Shown here: positions 22,075 to 32,477 of the stretch, in pieces
Layout: each line of letters starts with the position of its first letter
How positions within the stretch are numbered: the first letter of the stretch is position 1
Assembly: GCF_003597395.2 (NCBI RefSeq)
Contig: NC_133770.1
Coordinates: 200,946,029 to 201,010,028 of the forward strand
Reading direction: 5' to 3'
Source: Chelonoidis abingdonii
Taxonomy: Eukaryota > Chordata > Testudines > Testudinidae
DNA: 64,000 nt
The notes under the pieces: model-generated
Told to the model about the DNA's origin: nothing
Databases searched by the model: none
The model's input: the letters and a program-made list of their open reading frames with translations, nothing else
Translations under genes and position numbers: made by a program

Positions 22075-22441
22075 TTAGCTGCTGGAGTCAGGACCCCTGG
22101 GCTGGAACCAAGGGCCTGGATTCCCCTACCAGCACAGAAGGAGTGGCACAGTCTGGGCAATGAACTTGAAGACTGTCTGGGTCTGTTCAGTCTAGTTACC
22201 TAGGGAGTGGCTCAGCCAGGGCAGTGGATTTAAGGACTACCTGGGATCATGTGGAAGAACTTGATAGTACTCTGGAAGGGGAGGACTATTGTGACTTTGC
22301 TAGATAGCTAAGACACAAAGATGTGCCCTGAGAAGCAAGAGATGAGCTGGTGACTGTAAGAAGAAAGTATCAGGATGGCAGAGCTAATCCCCAGATGAGG
22401 TCAGAAGGAGGCACTCCAGTGGTGAGTAGAGGTCTCCATGA
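22075..22441 (+). repeat. Dispersed repeat, copy 1 (partner near 27200-27643)
   Basis: The last 70 bp (GCAGAGCTAATCCCCAGATG, AGGAGGCACTCCAGTGGTGA, GTAGAGG...CCATGACA) align with the end of the block at 27570-27643 (GAGCTAATCTCCAGGACTG, GTGCCACCCAGCAGTGAGTAG, CCTATGACA). Both are in the same orientation and lie about 5 kb apart. I think this is a part of an LTR retrotransposon seen in turtles, but no coding sequence supports that. Confidence 0.5.
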
Positions 22442-22892
22442 CAGATGGTCATAGAAAAAATATTATACTCTAACAGGACTTCTGAATCAAATAATTGACT
22501 TTGATACGAACTGAGGTTACAATACTCAAATTTAAAATTAAGGAGTGCACAGATTGAGACTGAGAAAAAAACCCAGAAGTATACTTTTTTTCCCCTTGAT
22601 AATGCCTACAGCTGGAAGGGATCTCATCACAGATTATGAAATAGCACACTACCAGCTGTTCAGTGTTTGGGTACATCAGACAGTGGAGACAAGTTCACTT
22701 TTGCAAAAGCTCTCTGGAGTTGAACTAGACAATTTCTTCATGAGATAACAATAATATAAAAATGCTGAACTTCCATGTCAACTTTAATCTGCAGCTCTTA
22801 AAGAGTTTTTGAAACAATAACCAAATGACCCTCACAATACCTTGGAGGAGCGGATAAAGAGATACTGGAATGCAGGCACCGACGTATAGACT
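22442..22892. other. Intronic sequence, nothing recognised
   Basis: AT-rich, no supported feature. Confidence 0.4.
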
Positions 22893-23010
22893 AATGGTCG
22901 TAGATTTCAAGACCGGAAGGGACCATTATGATCATCTAGTCTAACCTCCTGTATAGGGCATAGAACATCCTCAGAATTATTCCTAGAGCAGATCTTTTAG
23001 AAAAATAAAA
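22893..23010 (-). mobile_element. CR1-type LINE 3'-end fragment
   Basis: TAGATTTCAAGACCGGAAGG, GACCATTATGATCATCTAGT, CTAACCTCCTGTATAG and AATTATTCCTAGAGCA are the reverse complement of a CR1 subfamily 3' end (GGTCAGACTAGATGATCA-type sequence). Confidence 0.7.
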
Positions 23011-23385
23011 ATATTTATTATGATGATGGGGTGAGATGCACCAGCTGATTCTAAAAGTGCACAGCAACAATATATACATGTTTAGGACAGGAAATGAAGA
23101 AGAATAATGTATAAAATTGGAACTGCAGGAAGAATTTGGAAGCAGTTGGATTTTTGTCCAGGAAATCAGATTCAGTACCTATGCTCTTACACAAAATGAA
23201 ACAGGACCATTAATGACCACAAGTGTTAGGACCTTGATTCTTTATCACATCTGAAAAATGGTAGCACAATACCCCCTAGGGCATCAAAATTTGAGTAACA
23301 TACTATGTTTTCCTTCTTCAACAAGTTTACTGTTCTCCTTGCCTCAATAACACAGTTTAAATTTATATTACTTTGGGACAGAAGT

Positions 23386-23510
23386 AGATTCATCGATTCC
23401 AAGGCCAGAAGGGACCATTGTGATCACCCAATTTGACCTCCTGCATAAGACAACCACAGAACTTCCCTAAAACAATTCTTGGAGCATAACTTATAGAAAC
23501 ATAGATAGGA
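23386..23510 (-). mobile_element. CR1-type LINE 3'-end fragment
   Basis: CGATTCCAAGGCCAGAAGGG, ACCATTGTGATCACCCAATT, TGACCTCCTGCATAAG and GAACTTCCCTAAAACAATTC are a second minus-strand copy of the same CR1 tail as at 22893-23010. Confidence 0.7.
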
Positions 23511-23817
23511 GAAGAGTGAAAGAGAGCCCTACAGACATTGTAAGTTATAAGAGGTTCATCTTTTATAAAATGTCTTATATCAGAAGAAGAAAGTCTCACC
23601 ACTTTGAAATTTCATCACTTTCTCATCCACAGTGCTAGTGAATCACCTTCCTATAGTTCCTATACACTTACTAAAATTTTACTTGTTGTGCAAATGCATA
23701 CAGTTCTCTGTTTTCCAAGTATTTTGTCTCTAGCGTTATTGATGTGTGACTGACATCAGCTGTTTTCATCTTATTCAAATATTATATTAAAAAAATTAAA
23801 TTACAGTTCTTTTGAGA

Positions 23818-24078
23818 CAGGGCGGCTCTAGCTTTTTTGCCACCCCAAGCATGGCAGGCAGGCTGCCTTTGGTGGCATGCCTGCGGGAGGTCCCTGGTCC
23901 CGCGGCTTCAGAGTACCTGCCGCTGAATTGCCGCCGAATCCGTGGGACCAGCGGACCTCTCGCAGGCAAGCCGCTGAAGGCTGCCTGACTGCCACCTTCA
24001 CAGGGGCCAGCAGGGCGCCTCCTGCAGCTTGCCACCCCAGGCAGGTGCTTGGAGCACTGGTGCTTGGAGCTGTTGCTG
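23818..24078 (+). mobile_element. GC-rich MITE (GGGCGGCTCTAG... type)
   Basis: It starts CAGGGCGGCTCTAG and ends GCTTGGAGCTGTTGCTG, a decayed inverted repeat of the CAGGGGCGGCTCYAG type. Inside are GCCACCCCAAGCATGGCAGG and CTTGCCACCCCAGGCAGGTGC blocks. A related copy is at 51810-51968. The overlapping ORFs of 73-110 codons on both strands reflect GC content. Confidence 0.6.
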
Positions 24079-24289
24079 TTTTCAGAAGATATAAATGAAG
24101 CTTTACTGCCACCTCTTGAAAGAAGCAATTTTTAGAGCTATTCCATTACACATCTCTGTCCTCAGCCAATCATAAGAGAGTCATTCACTCACAAACCGAA
24201 CAATAAAACTTACCTACACATTCAAAAAGGTCAAAGTGCATTGCAACCTATAAGCCCCATTCTACATATCCAAACATAGTGAGACTGGT

Positions 24290-24390
24290 TGTGTTTGCCT
24301 TTATGCTAGTGTAAATCAGGAGTAACTCCAATGAAGTCAGTGGTGTTATATGAGTGTAAAGCGGGGATAGTGTTGAGGAGAATCAGGCCC
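24290..24390. repeat. Small palindromic element
   Basis: TAGTGTAAATCAGGAGTAAC, CCAATGAAGTCAGTGG and GAGTGTAAAG followed by GAGAATCAGGCCC show the inverted layout of the family at 11365-11451. Confidence 0.55.
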
Positions 24391-24610
24391 AAAAATCCCA
24401 TTTCAAAGACTTGGGGGAAATTTTTACTGTGGCATGGAGATTAGACACATAAGGATCATTAGGAACAGCTACATTCACGTGTTTTGATAGTCTCTAAGTT
24501 TCTTTTACAATTACCAGTAGAACCGTCAATAGATAACATCCTTATTGATTGTAAAAAGAGAGAGGCAAAGGACTGAATGGGCATAGAGTGAAATATTCTC
24601 TCATCCCTAG

Positions 24611-24870
24611 AGACCAGGCCTACACTTAAAACTTTTGCCAATATAGTAATGTTGGTTAGGGTGTGGTTGTCATTTTACAACATTTTAATACTGACCTAAG
24701 CCTTAGGATAGATGCAGTTATACCAGCAAAAAAGTGCTTTTGTCAGTACAGTTTATTTTATTTGGGGAACTGGTATAAGCTATGACACCCAAAGCACCCC
24801 TTGGTCAGTATACACTGCGTCTATACTAGGAGGCTTTACCTGTGTAGCAGTGTGGTGCAACTTGCACTAG
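24611..24870 (+). mobile_element. MITE (AGACCAGGCCTACACTTAAAA type)
   Basis: The left end is AGACCAGGCCTACACTTAAA. The interior has inverted blocks around TTATACCAGCAAAAAAGTGC, TTTGGGGAACTGGTATAAGC and CTGCGTCTATACTAGG. The right terminus is decayed, so the end coordinate is approximate. It is non-coding. Confidence 0.6.
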
Positions 24871-25080
24871 GGCTGTTGCTTTTCTTTTGATACACACAGG
24901 ATTTCAGTCAATACCTCAACAATTACAAGCACCAGATGTACCAGAAAATAGTAAGAGACAAATATTAAAACAAAAAGTACCCTGGAAGTCAATAACATCT
25001 TTTCATCTTGTACAAATAGCTACACATATAACCTATTAATGATAAAACCAAAGATTGAAATAAGCTAACATAGATAACAC

Positions 25081-25298
25081 AATGGCACCAAAAAAGCCCT
25101 TAATAGAAACCAGTAATTGTTTTATTTAATTTTAAATGTTTTTAAACAATAAACACATTATTGTAAAAGTTTTTGTTAAAATAAAACACCAGCAAAACAT
25201 AATACTCAGAAAAACAGTGATTCTGTCATTCTATTCTTGTCAAAAGGCAAAAAAATAAGAAAAGTTTTGCAACACTAGAAAACAGCTTTTATGTTCTG
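25081..25298 (-). other. Possible 3' UTR-like sequence of the 25299-25814 ORF
   Basis: Reading on the minus strand below the ORF stop, the sequence is AT-rich and contains an AATAAA hexamer near 25118. This would fit a polyadenylated transcript end, but no poly(A) tail or splice evidence is visible. Confidence 0.25.
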
Positions 25299-25814
25299 TC
25301 AGTAAGGAACTTCCAGCATTACGCACAATTGTCCAGTGCCCTGTACCTTGGGAGTCATATACACCTGTTCAAAGTGAGTTTTAAATGCTGCTGCATGGAT
25401 CTGGTAATATTTCATAGTCACTTTGCACAAAGTGCATGACAGTGAAAAATCTGGCATGTCTGGTTTTTTTTTGGTATTGAATTTGAGGCAAACACGATCT
25501 TTACCTCCCATGGCTGGGTATATTTCTGACTGCAGCAGAAGTAGTGTGGTCAATTGAGCAGGGTGCCTCAACCGCTGTTGCATGAGGTCTCCCAACGCCA
25601 CAATGTGGAGGGGAATTTGGCAAGGAAGCAAGAGTATCTGTCCATGCCTACGTGTATCTACTCTCCATTCTTTTCCATCATGATGATGAAAGGTTATATG
25701 AGACTCAAGAGCTACTGCAGCCCTGATGCTGCAGTGGCTACCATGGAGAAGCTTTGCTGCCATTTCATGCCTTTTGGAAGGTATTGGGAAGGATTCATTT
25801 TTCTTCTCATCCAT
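25299..25814 (-). CDS. Unexplained 171-codon ORF
   Basis: This is the longest uninterrupted Met-started ORF in the window that does not overlap a recognised repeat. It begins MDEKKNESFPIPSKRHEM and ends CVMLEVPY. I recognise no domain. The segment WRVDTRRHGQILLLPCQIPL is loosely like the C-terminal tail of transposon-encoded SANT/Myb-like proteins, and a run with two C-x2-C-like cysteines (SCTLCKVTMKYYQIH) could be by chance. It lies inside the downstream DOK6 intron on the same strand as DOK6. Possibilities are a retroposed mRNA copy, an old transposon ORF, or chance. There is no evidence of expression. Confidence 0.3.
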   Translation of the reverse strand: MDEKKNESFPIPSKRHEMAAKLLHGSHCSIRAAVALESHITFHHHDGKEWRVDTRRHGQILLLPCQIPLHIVALGDLMQQRLRHPAQLTTLLLLQSEIYPAMGGKDRVCLKFNTKKKPDMPDFSLSCTLCKVTMKYYQIHAAAFKTHFEQVYMTPKVQGTGQLCVMLEVPY

Positions 25815-25830
25815 TGCAACCTATAGAACT

Positions 25831-27199
25831 CTCCAGCACACAACACTGTTAGTGTTATTGTTCAGCAGTAGCCTTATTTGACAAACCTCTTGCAGTAAGA
25901 ATTAATCCTGCCGTCTCTTTATTGACAGATTTGGTATTTTTTGAATGTTAAAGTAACCCACTTTGCTTTTAGTTCTCATAATGGAGTGCATAATCTATAT
26001 ACCTCATCAGGGTTGCTATAGGTAAAGCTTCACAGTAATTTCCTTTATAAACCCATTCATCTTTTACAGTATTGGATTATAACAATTTTAATCTGGAGGA
26101 ATTTAAACATAGCATTAGAACATTAAGTATTAAAAACGCTACAGTGTTCAGGATGGAGCATACAAAAAATTCAAAGCTATTACAGACAGTCCTTTCTTTT
26201 ATTCAACTTACTGAGACTAGATGGAAGGAGTAAGGATGGAATTAGCCTTATATCTTTCATTTCCTGATATATATAACAACAAATATATTATTAAACTTCA
26301 GCTTTTGTGTTTCTTTTCCTTCACTTTCAGATTCATAAAAATTAAATGTAAAATCCCTATGTAATACAATATTAATTGCACACAGTTCAAGGTAAAACAA
26401 ATCAGAAAAAAAGGAAAAGTTAAGTAGTAAAGGCTATGGACACAAGACCAAAATGGGAGCTTTAAGGCAGATTTTAAAATACATTTTTGGCCTCTAAATC
26501 CTAGATTTAAAAAATATTTGTGTTTGCTTTCTTGCATTACACATTCACAACTTCTCTGCTAAGAAAAAAGGGGGGCATCTGAAGAAATGGTAGGATTATG
26601 ATATTAGAGATGCAATGCAATGAAATCTAACTAAAAGGAAAACTACTTTTGTTAAAGATTCCATGCCTCTTCAGTTACAGGCTGATGGAGCTTCTCATAT
26701 AGATGAGACCTCCAGTAAGTGCTCCAGTAAAATCAGGTAACACTGGACTTACTATGTATTTATATACATCAACAAACTTTCAGGCCTCTGTTATAAACCA
26801 TAAAGCAGTAAAACAGTTCACAAGCCTATTTTGCCCCCTTTGGAGGTCATCATAAAGTTTACATACCAGAGATACAAACAGAAAATACACTGGGTGGATA
26901 TTTCTCAGTCTGCTGTAAGAATTTAATGTTATGCACCATATGGTCAGAAGCACCATAACTGATGTTTTTAAAACTGTTACCTAATGGCAGAGCCAAAACA
27001 ATTTCAGTAAGCAGTAAAGCTGCTGAGGAGCAGGTGGGAAGTCCTGAAAGTCACATTAATAAATAAGTAAATAAAGCAAACTGTAGTCACTCTCTGTATT
27101 CTGAATGAAACTCCCTGCAAACGGTAGACCTACAAGGTTCAATTACTCGTGCATCCAAGCTCCATTTTGCACTGGGAGGTGGCCAACAAGCAGACAGTT
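25831..27199. other. Intronic sequence, nothing recognised
   Basis: AT-rich, unique-looking sequence. I see no exon, RNA gene or repeat here. Confidence 0.4.
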
Positions 27200-27643
27200 A
27201 GGACTCCTTGATTGCATGCTCCCCAGAGGATGCTGCACACTACAGTCTGGGGACCATTGGTATAGCCACAGACCTTAACCACTTACTACATGGCCTTGAA
27301 GTGGAACACAGAATAAAGGGTGAGCCTGGGTGTTGCTACCAACTACTGCAGAGTGGTACTGCTTGGAGCAGCAAACTAGAAGACTGCCTGAGTCACTGCA
27401 GGAGTCACAGGGTCAGGGGGGCAGGCATGAGGACTGCCTGATGTTGTTTGAGCATTCTCAAAGGGGAATCACAGTGTAATCTGGTGAGAGGCCTGAGTCA
27501 TGATGCAGCTATGCTGTGACTCTGTGAGCAGGAGGAGAGCTGCAGATGGTAGAAAGAAGAAAGGGGGTGCTGAACTGGGCTGAGCTAATCTCCAGGACTG
27601 CCCGAAGAGGGTGCCACCCAGCAGTGAGTAGAGAACCCTATGA
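27200..27643 (+). repeat. Dispersed repeat, copy 2 (partner 22075-22441)
   Basis: Its 3' portion matches the end of 22075-22441. It also contains AGACTGCCTGAGTCACTGCA and GAGGACTGCCTGATG, similar to AAGACTGTCTGGGTC and AAGGACTACCTGGG in copy 1, so the relation extends over most of the unit. The class is uncertain, possibly LTR-derived. Confidence 0.5.
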
Positions 27644-27701
27644 CACCATCTCTAATACTCAATCACTTTTGTAAAAAAGCTGCTTTATTATGTACCCAAT
27701 T

Positions 27702-28546
27702 AGGGTTGCCACCCATCCGGGTTTTTCTCGGACAGTCTGGTTTTTGACTTCTGTGTCCAGATGCCATTAGGTAGAAGTCCCCAAATTGTGGAGCAGAGGG
27801 GTGTGATGGGACTGTTGGGGGGCACAGAAGGTTAGGCAAGCACCCATGGGGGGCAGGGTGGTAGCACCACCTCTACCCCAGTTCTGCTCCCGCCCCAGCC
27901 ATGGCACCAGCTCCCAGCCTGTGACTGGCCTCATCCCCAGCCTCAGCATGGCTCCACAGCTGGATGGGGGCCCGGCTTCCTGCCACCACCACAGCCCAGT
28001 TGTGGCTCTGCTCTGGCCCAGGACTGAGGCTGTGGGCAGGGTAGGGTCGGGAGTGGAACCGCACCAGGCCGTGGGTCTGAATGTCGACCCCCACACTGTG
28101 GTCTGGTTGTGGCTCCACCCCAACTGTGGATCAGTCCATAGACCCTGCCTCCTTACCCCTGTGTGTGTGCCCCTGCCCAGCCATGCCTGGCTCTGGGGGT
28201 GGGACAGGGCCTGGTTTTCACCCCGAAAGTCCAATCAAAAAGGGATCTTGGCAGTGTCTCATCAGATGTACTGACTGGACATCAGAAACCTCATTAAAGT
28301 GGAGTGGTGAGGAGGTGCCAGGTCATTAACCCACACTAGCCCCTGCACAGCTGGGGCTGTCTCCTATCCGCAGGCAGGCTCCTTGTCTGGCTGCAGCAGC
28401 TTCCATCCCAGTTCCAGAGCAGAGGGAGTCCAGCTGGGTAGGAGGAGGGAGGTGGAGATGACCCAACAAGCAAGGGAGGGAGGGGGGAAGAGGCAGAACA
28501 GGGGTCCTGGGGGGTCCAATGACCACAATTAGAAAGGTGGCAATAC
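27702..28546. mobile_element. GC-rich TIR element, about 845 bp
   Basis: The left end reads AGGGTTGCCACCCATCCGGG and the right end AATTAGAAAGGTGGCAATAC, inverted around TTGCCACC/GGTGGCAA. The interior is GC-rich and includes CACAGCCCAGTTGTGGCTC and similar self-complementary stretches. ORFs of 81-155 codons on both strands cover this block in overlapping frames. They are proline/glycine/tryptophan-rich composition artefacts. Confidence 0.55.
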
Positions 28547-28639
28547 TATAATCAATAGAACTAAGATATCCTGTAGAGCAGTAAGTGTTTGGGGCAACTG
28601 GAACATAAATAAATACAGTTCCATTCACTCTATTGCCTT

Positions 28640-28905
28640 TTTCAGCTTGCCCCTTCTGCTTGTCTCCAACTTCATTTTAATCTTGATTTTGAACTCTCTT
28701 CTTCCCACCTTTCCTATGCCAGTAAATCTTCCTGTCTCCAGTTCTACAATATTTTTTATTTAGATTCCTGCCTTAAATCCTTAGCCATCACTTCTCACTG
28801 TGAGTGTTGCAATTCCCTTCTCTATGGCTTCCCCAGAGCTCTGCTCTCCATATTCCAGTATGTGCAGTGCACTGCTACAAGCTTTGCCACACATACAAAG
28901 AAGCA
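28640..28905 (+). pseudogene. LINE (L2/Rex-like) reverse transcriptase C-terminal fragment
   Basis: At about 28800-28895 one frame reads CNSLLYGFPRALLSIFQYVQ, which fits the DYCNSLLYGLP block just downstream of the polymerase core in L2-clade LINEs. The sequence just upstream is consistent in composition but too decayed to align by eye. No 3' end was identified. Confidence 0.5.
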
Positions 28906-29200
28906 AGTAGGACTATGTAACCATCATTCCAAAATTCCAGGATGTAGTTGAAAATTACCTTCTATTTTTTTTTTTCATGCACTCATTGAATTTGCTCCAT
29001 CCAGCTTGATGGATTATTTCTTTATTTTGTATATTATCATCTTTAAAAAAAAATCAAGGTTGTTGGGACTGGTTGGTTTTGTTTTGTTTTTTAAAAAAAC
29101 ACACCATTTTGGCATAACTAGATGGAACTGTACTCTGCAATCATCATAACCCTTCACTTCACCGATGGAAGTTTTTAAAATACTGGAGGTAAGATCTTAC

Positions 29201-29339
29201 CCGTGCCTTTTGCTCCATCTCCATCATTAGTCTTTCATGTTGCTCAGCTATCGCCAGTGTTGCAGAATGGACTTTCTGATAGATCATCTCTCCTTCCCTT
29301 GTCTGAAAGGTGAACAGTCCTTCACCTGTGTCACACATC
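29201..29339 (-). CDS. DOK6: DOK6 internal coding exon (end of PTB domain)
   Basis: Docking protein 6 is a membrane-recruited adaptor with PH and PTB domains that acts downstream of the RET receptor tyrosine kinase. This 139-nt exon begins with one G completing a split codon and then reads 46 intact codons: [46 protein letters not shown]. It ends in phase 0 before GTAAGA. Upstream on the minus strand is a long pyrimidine tract ending TTATCCCAG, a strong acceptor. The peptide is the last strand and C-terminal helix of the PTB domain. From memory it fits DOK6 clearly better than DOK5 (which has FIFQTRDGEAIY and RLLQSVKN) or DOK4 (YTFQTQEGEQIYQR). One residue, the second M of RLMMEME, differs from the human leucine I recall. 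No other DOK6 exon was found, so the flanking introns exceed 29 kb and 34 kb within the window. Confidence 0.9.
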
Positions 29340-29591
29340 CTGGGATAAGATTTAGGGAGTGGGAAGAATGAAAAAAAATGTGAGTACTTGTTTTATAACA
29401 GTTAAAAATTAATGTGCTGACCTCTATAATTCCATGTGCTCACCCTGCTGTTGGAAAGGACATCTCAATTTTCATAGCTAAAATTTGTGGCATTTTGAAC
29501 CTCTGCATGATTACTTCTACCAGCAAAGAAATGTATTCTGAGAGACATGAGTGTGCAGAACTTTGTGAATGTAGCCTTTAGATTCAATTTT

Positions 29592-29708
29592 CAGGAGGTA
29601 GCTGTGTTAGTCTCTATCCACAAAAAAACCAAGGAGTCCGGTGGCACCTTAAAGACTAACAGATTTATTTGGGCATAAGCTTTCCTTGGTAAAAAACCTC
29701 ACTTCTTC
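29592..29708 (-). mobile_element. Retroposon with perfect 12-bp target duplication
   Basis: The unit GGTAGCTGTGTTAGTCTC..., AAAGACTAACAGATTTATTT, GCATAAGCTTTCCTTGG...CTTCTTC is flanked by AGATTCAATTTT at 29580-29591 and 29709-29720. A 12-bp duplication points to LINE-mediated insertion. It is the same family as at 20564-20683. Confidence 0.88.
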
Positions 29709-29720
29709 AGATTCAATTTT

Positions 29721-30694
29721 AGTCATCCAGTCAAAATAATCTGAACTGAATGAATAAAATAATAAACTTTATAATAAAATAAGAAACTTTTAGTAATGCA
29801 GTCAACTATTCATGGCATTGTTTCAGATGTCTGTACTGGTGACTAGGCAATTAAATTTAATTCCCTTAACCACTTCATTACTGCCAAATGTACAAGGTAC
29901 ATCGTGTCTCCATTGTGCTGATATTTTAACAGCACATTGGCACTTCAAAAATGCCATTGCGGTCTATCACTGGAAAGAGGCTGTATTGAGAGCGAGCATT
30001 AAATGGATTAAGAGATAATATTCATATTGTTGGAGTATATTTGCACTAGGCAGCTTCTACAACTAGTCTGATGATTACAGAAGCCATTCAGTGTGAATAT
30101 GTTCTGTACTGTGAATATTATTTGTATTATACAATTAGATTAAAATAATGCAAATCACAATATAAATAAAATAATATTTTCTTCCTTTGTGAAGGTAAGT
30201 ACTGTGCTCTCTTTCTCTCAGGACTCCCAAGACAATACATGGAGGAAGAAGAGAGGTAGATAAGATGAATAACTGAGCTGGAAAGATTTTTAAATGTGAA
30301 TAAACATTCAAGGACAGGCGGTTAAAATGAATATTTGTTCAAGAGGAAGAACTATGTGAAGGAGACATTTAGGGCCCCAGTTTCCAAACGACCTGCAGCT
30401 TTGCCGCTGCAATATTGCATGTGCCCCCATAAACTCTACATTTATGCGCGCAAATGGCATTTGCTCAGATAATTTGAGTAGTCAGCACACTGGGTGGTTT
30501 GAGCATGCAAAAATCAGCACATACATAATTGTGTGTGCAATTTTAGAGGCTGAGTTGAAATTAGTTTGTTAATTTGGTTCAATATTAACAATCAAGAGTT
30601 TTGGTATCATTTGAGATAGGAAAATATTTGATTTTCTTGGCCATTAGTAAACAAATGTTTTCAACTGCTCAATAATTTCTGTTAAATTTATAAG
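29721..30694. other. Intronic sequence, nothing certain
   Basis: AT-rich intron. A block at about 30364-30560 with GCATGTGCCCCCATAAACTC and TTATGCGCGCAAATGGCATT may be an old MITE, since similar GCGCA/GCAAATG wording recurs near 59720-59770, but I cannot define its ends. Confidence 0.35.
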
Positions 30695-30895
30695 ACAAAG
30701 ATTTTGAAAAGTGACTAGTGATTTTGTGCGTCTCCATTTTTTGATGACCCACTTGAGATACCTTTAAGGGGCCTAATTTTTCATAATGGGCGTAGCACCC
30801 ACCTTCTGAATCTTTCCAAGTGCTTCATGTCTAGCAATGAAAAATCAAGGCATCCCAAATAACTAGTCACTTTCCAAATTTTGGCCTTTTAAAAG
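30695..30895. mobile_element. Palindromic MITE (GATTTTGAAAAGTGACTAG type)
   Basis: The left end is AAGATTTTGAAAAGTGACTAG and the right end CTAGTCACTTTCCAAATTTTGG, inverted over about 20 bp. The interior has GAGATACCTTTAAGGGGCCT and GGGCGTAGCACCCACC. It is non-coding. Confidence 0.65.
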
Positions 30896-31048
30896 TTCCT
30901 ATAGTTTTATTGATTTTTCTTATAAAAATCTTAAAAGTTGCTTTTACATTAATAAAAACAATTCTAATTCTACATAATGAACTTATTTACCCTGCTTTAA
31001 TAAACATCCATGAATAAATCCTCCTTCCAGACTAGGCATATGCATTAA

Positions 31049-31247
31049 AGCTGGTCAGAAATTTTCAAAATTCAAAATTTCAAGGAATTTTGTGTCAAAA
31101 TTTGACAAAAAAAGGATAAAAATTATGTGAAAGTTACATTTTTTTGACTAGCTTTAATGTAACTTTCATATATTTTTTATCCTTTTTTGTCAAAAATTTG
31201 ACACAAAATTCCTTGAAATTTTGAATTTTGAAAATTTCTGACCAGCT
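31049..31247. mobile_element. Near-perfect palindrome flanked by TTAA
   Basis: The arms (31049 to about 31137 and about 31160 to 31247) start AGCTGGTCAGAAATTTTCAA and end with its complement. The first 50-odd bases are identical between arms, with small changes further in. TTAA sits immediately outside at 31045-31048 and 31248-31251, matching the TTAA target of piggyBac-type transposons, although TTAA is itself palindromic. The loop is about 20 nt. Confidence 0.75.
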
Positions 31248-31252
31248 TTAAT

Positions 31253-32390
31253 ATTAGTAACACCTCCTGCAGTCGTTAATCTTATTTCTGTACTGGATTA
31301 TTGTATTAAATTTTATGAAGAGGCTTAAACTGATCAGCTGGGCCCTTTGATGACATTGAGACTGATCTTTACATAAAACATCAGGTGACCATCAGTTCAG
31401 CAGTTTTTCCTGGAAGTGCACAAGAACAGTCAAGATCAATCTCCAAAAATTATTTCAAGGGATGTGGGGGGGAGGAATCATGGAGGACAGATTTTTGGTG
31501 CAAATATTTGCTAACAGTCAATAGAGATGTGCAGTTGAAAAGAAAAAAAAGAAGACTCACACTCTTTAGAAAATCCAAACTCACTATAATATACTGTATT
31601 TATCACCACACTTCCAAAACAAAAACCAACTAACCAAACAAGATTCGATCAGTTTATACAAGAAGCAGTAGAGGGTTACTAGCAAGCTTGGCATTAATTC
31701 AATCAGCCAATTTGAAGGTAAAAATAAAAAAATATTTGTATTAAATTCTACTGGAGACTAAGATCTTTCTGTAAACATTGAAAATATTTTATGTATTTAG
31801 CCACAAGTCTCCAAGGAGCTTCTGGTACAAATGAAATATCTCAGGAGATTTGAGACATTAAAGCAGCAACATTTTGTTTCCCTTAGGGCATCAAATAGCT
31901 GGCATTCAGCTCCTGTGTAAAGAGATCTTAATAAAATCCAAACAGCGTGAAATGGAAAGTCTGGAAAAATGATGAGTTTCACAAACTGAAACAAAACACT
32001 ATCTCTTTGTTGGTTTCAGAGGAGGAAAAAAAATCAACAGGGATCACAATAAGAAAATAGTGAACAGGGCTTGATTAAGATTCAAGAGCTAAGCTGCTTA
32101 TTTTAACAAACAAAGCATAATCACTAGCCAGAGCTGATACAATCAAAATCTACTGTCAAACTAAAAAACAATAAACAACGAAGCTGGTCCATGCAGTGGT
32201 ATGGCAGCTCTCCATGTGGTTGCTAGTGTGGAGGTTGCATCTTCCAGTTGGAACCAGAAAGTGTAGTGTGCTATATTATGCCAGCATGAGGGAAGCTATT
32301 TATGGCAGCCTTTCAATAAATGTACTGTTATTTCCCTAGCTAAGGATTCACTATACATGCAACTGCTCAAAAAGGGGCAGAGGAGAATAA
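31253..32390. other. Intronic sequence, nothing recognised
   Basis: AT-rich intron with no supported feature. Confidence 0.4.
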
Positions 32391-32460
32391 TGGGCCTCAT
32401 CCTCTAAGGTGCTGTGCGGGCTTAACTCCCTTTGAATTCAATGGGATTTGAAGGCAATCA
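32391..32460. repeat. Small palindromic element fragment
   Basis: GGGCCTCATCCTCTAAGGTG, TTAACTCCCTTTGAATTCAA and TGGGATTTGAAGGCAATCAG fit the family at 11365-11451. Confidence 0.4.
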
Positions 32461-32477
32461 GCACTAGAGCAGGTCCA

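Noticed and set aside
27767..28329. Overlapping ORFs of 81-155 codons on both strands
   Set aside because: They lie in a GC-rich TIR element, overlap each other in several frames and have proline/glycine/tryptophan-rich translations without domains.
1..29200. Last DOK6 exon (SAYWHHITRQ region) downstream of the found exon
   Set aside because: No minus-strand match was seen by eye, so the final exon is probably outside the window.
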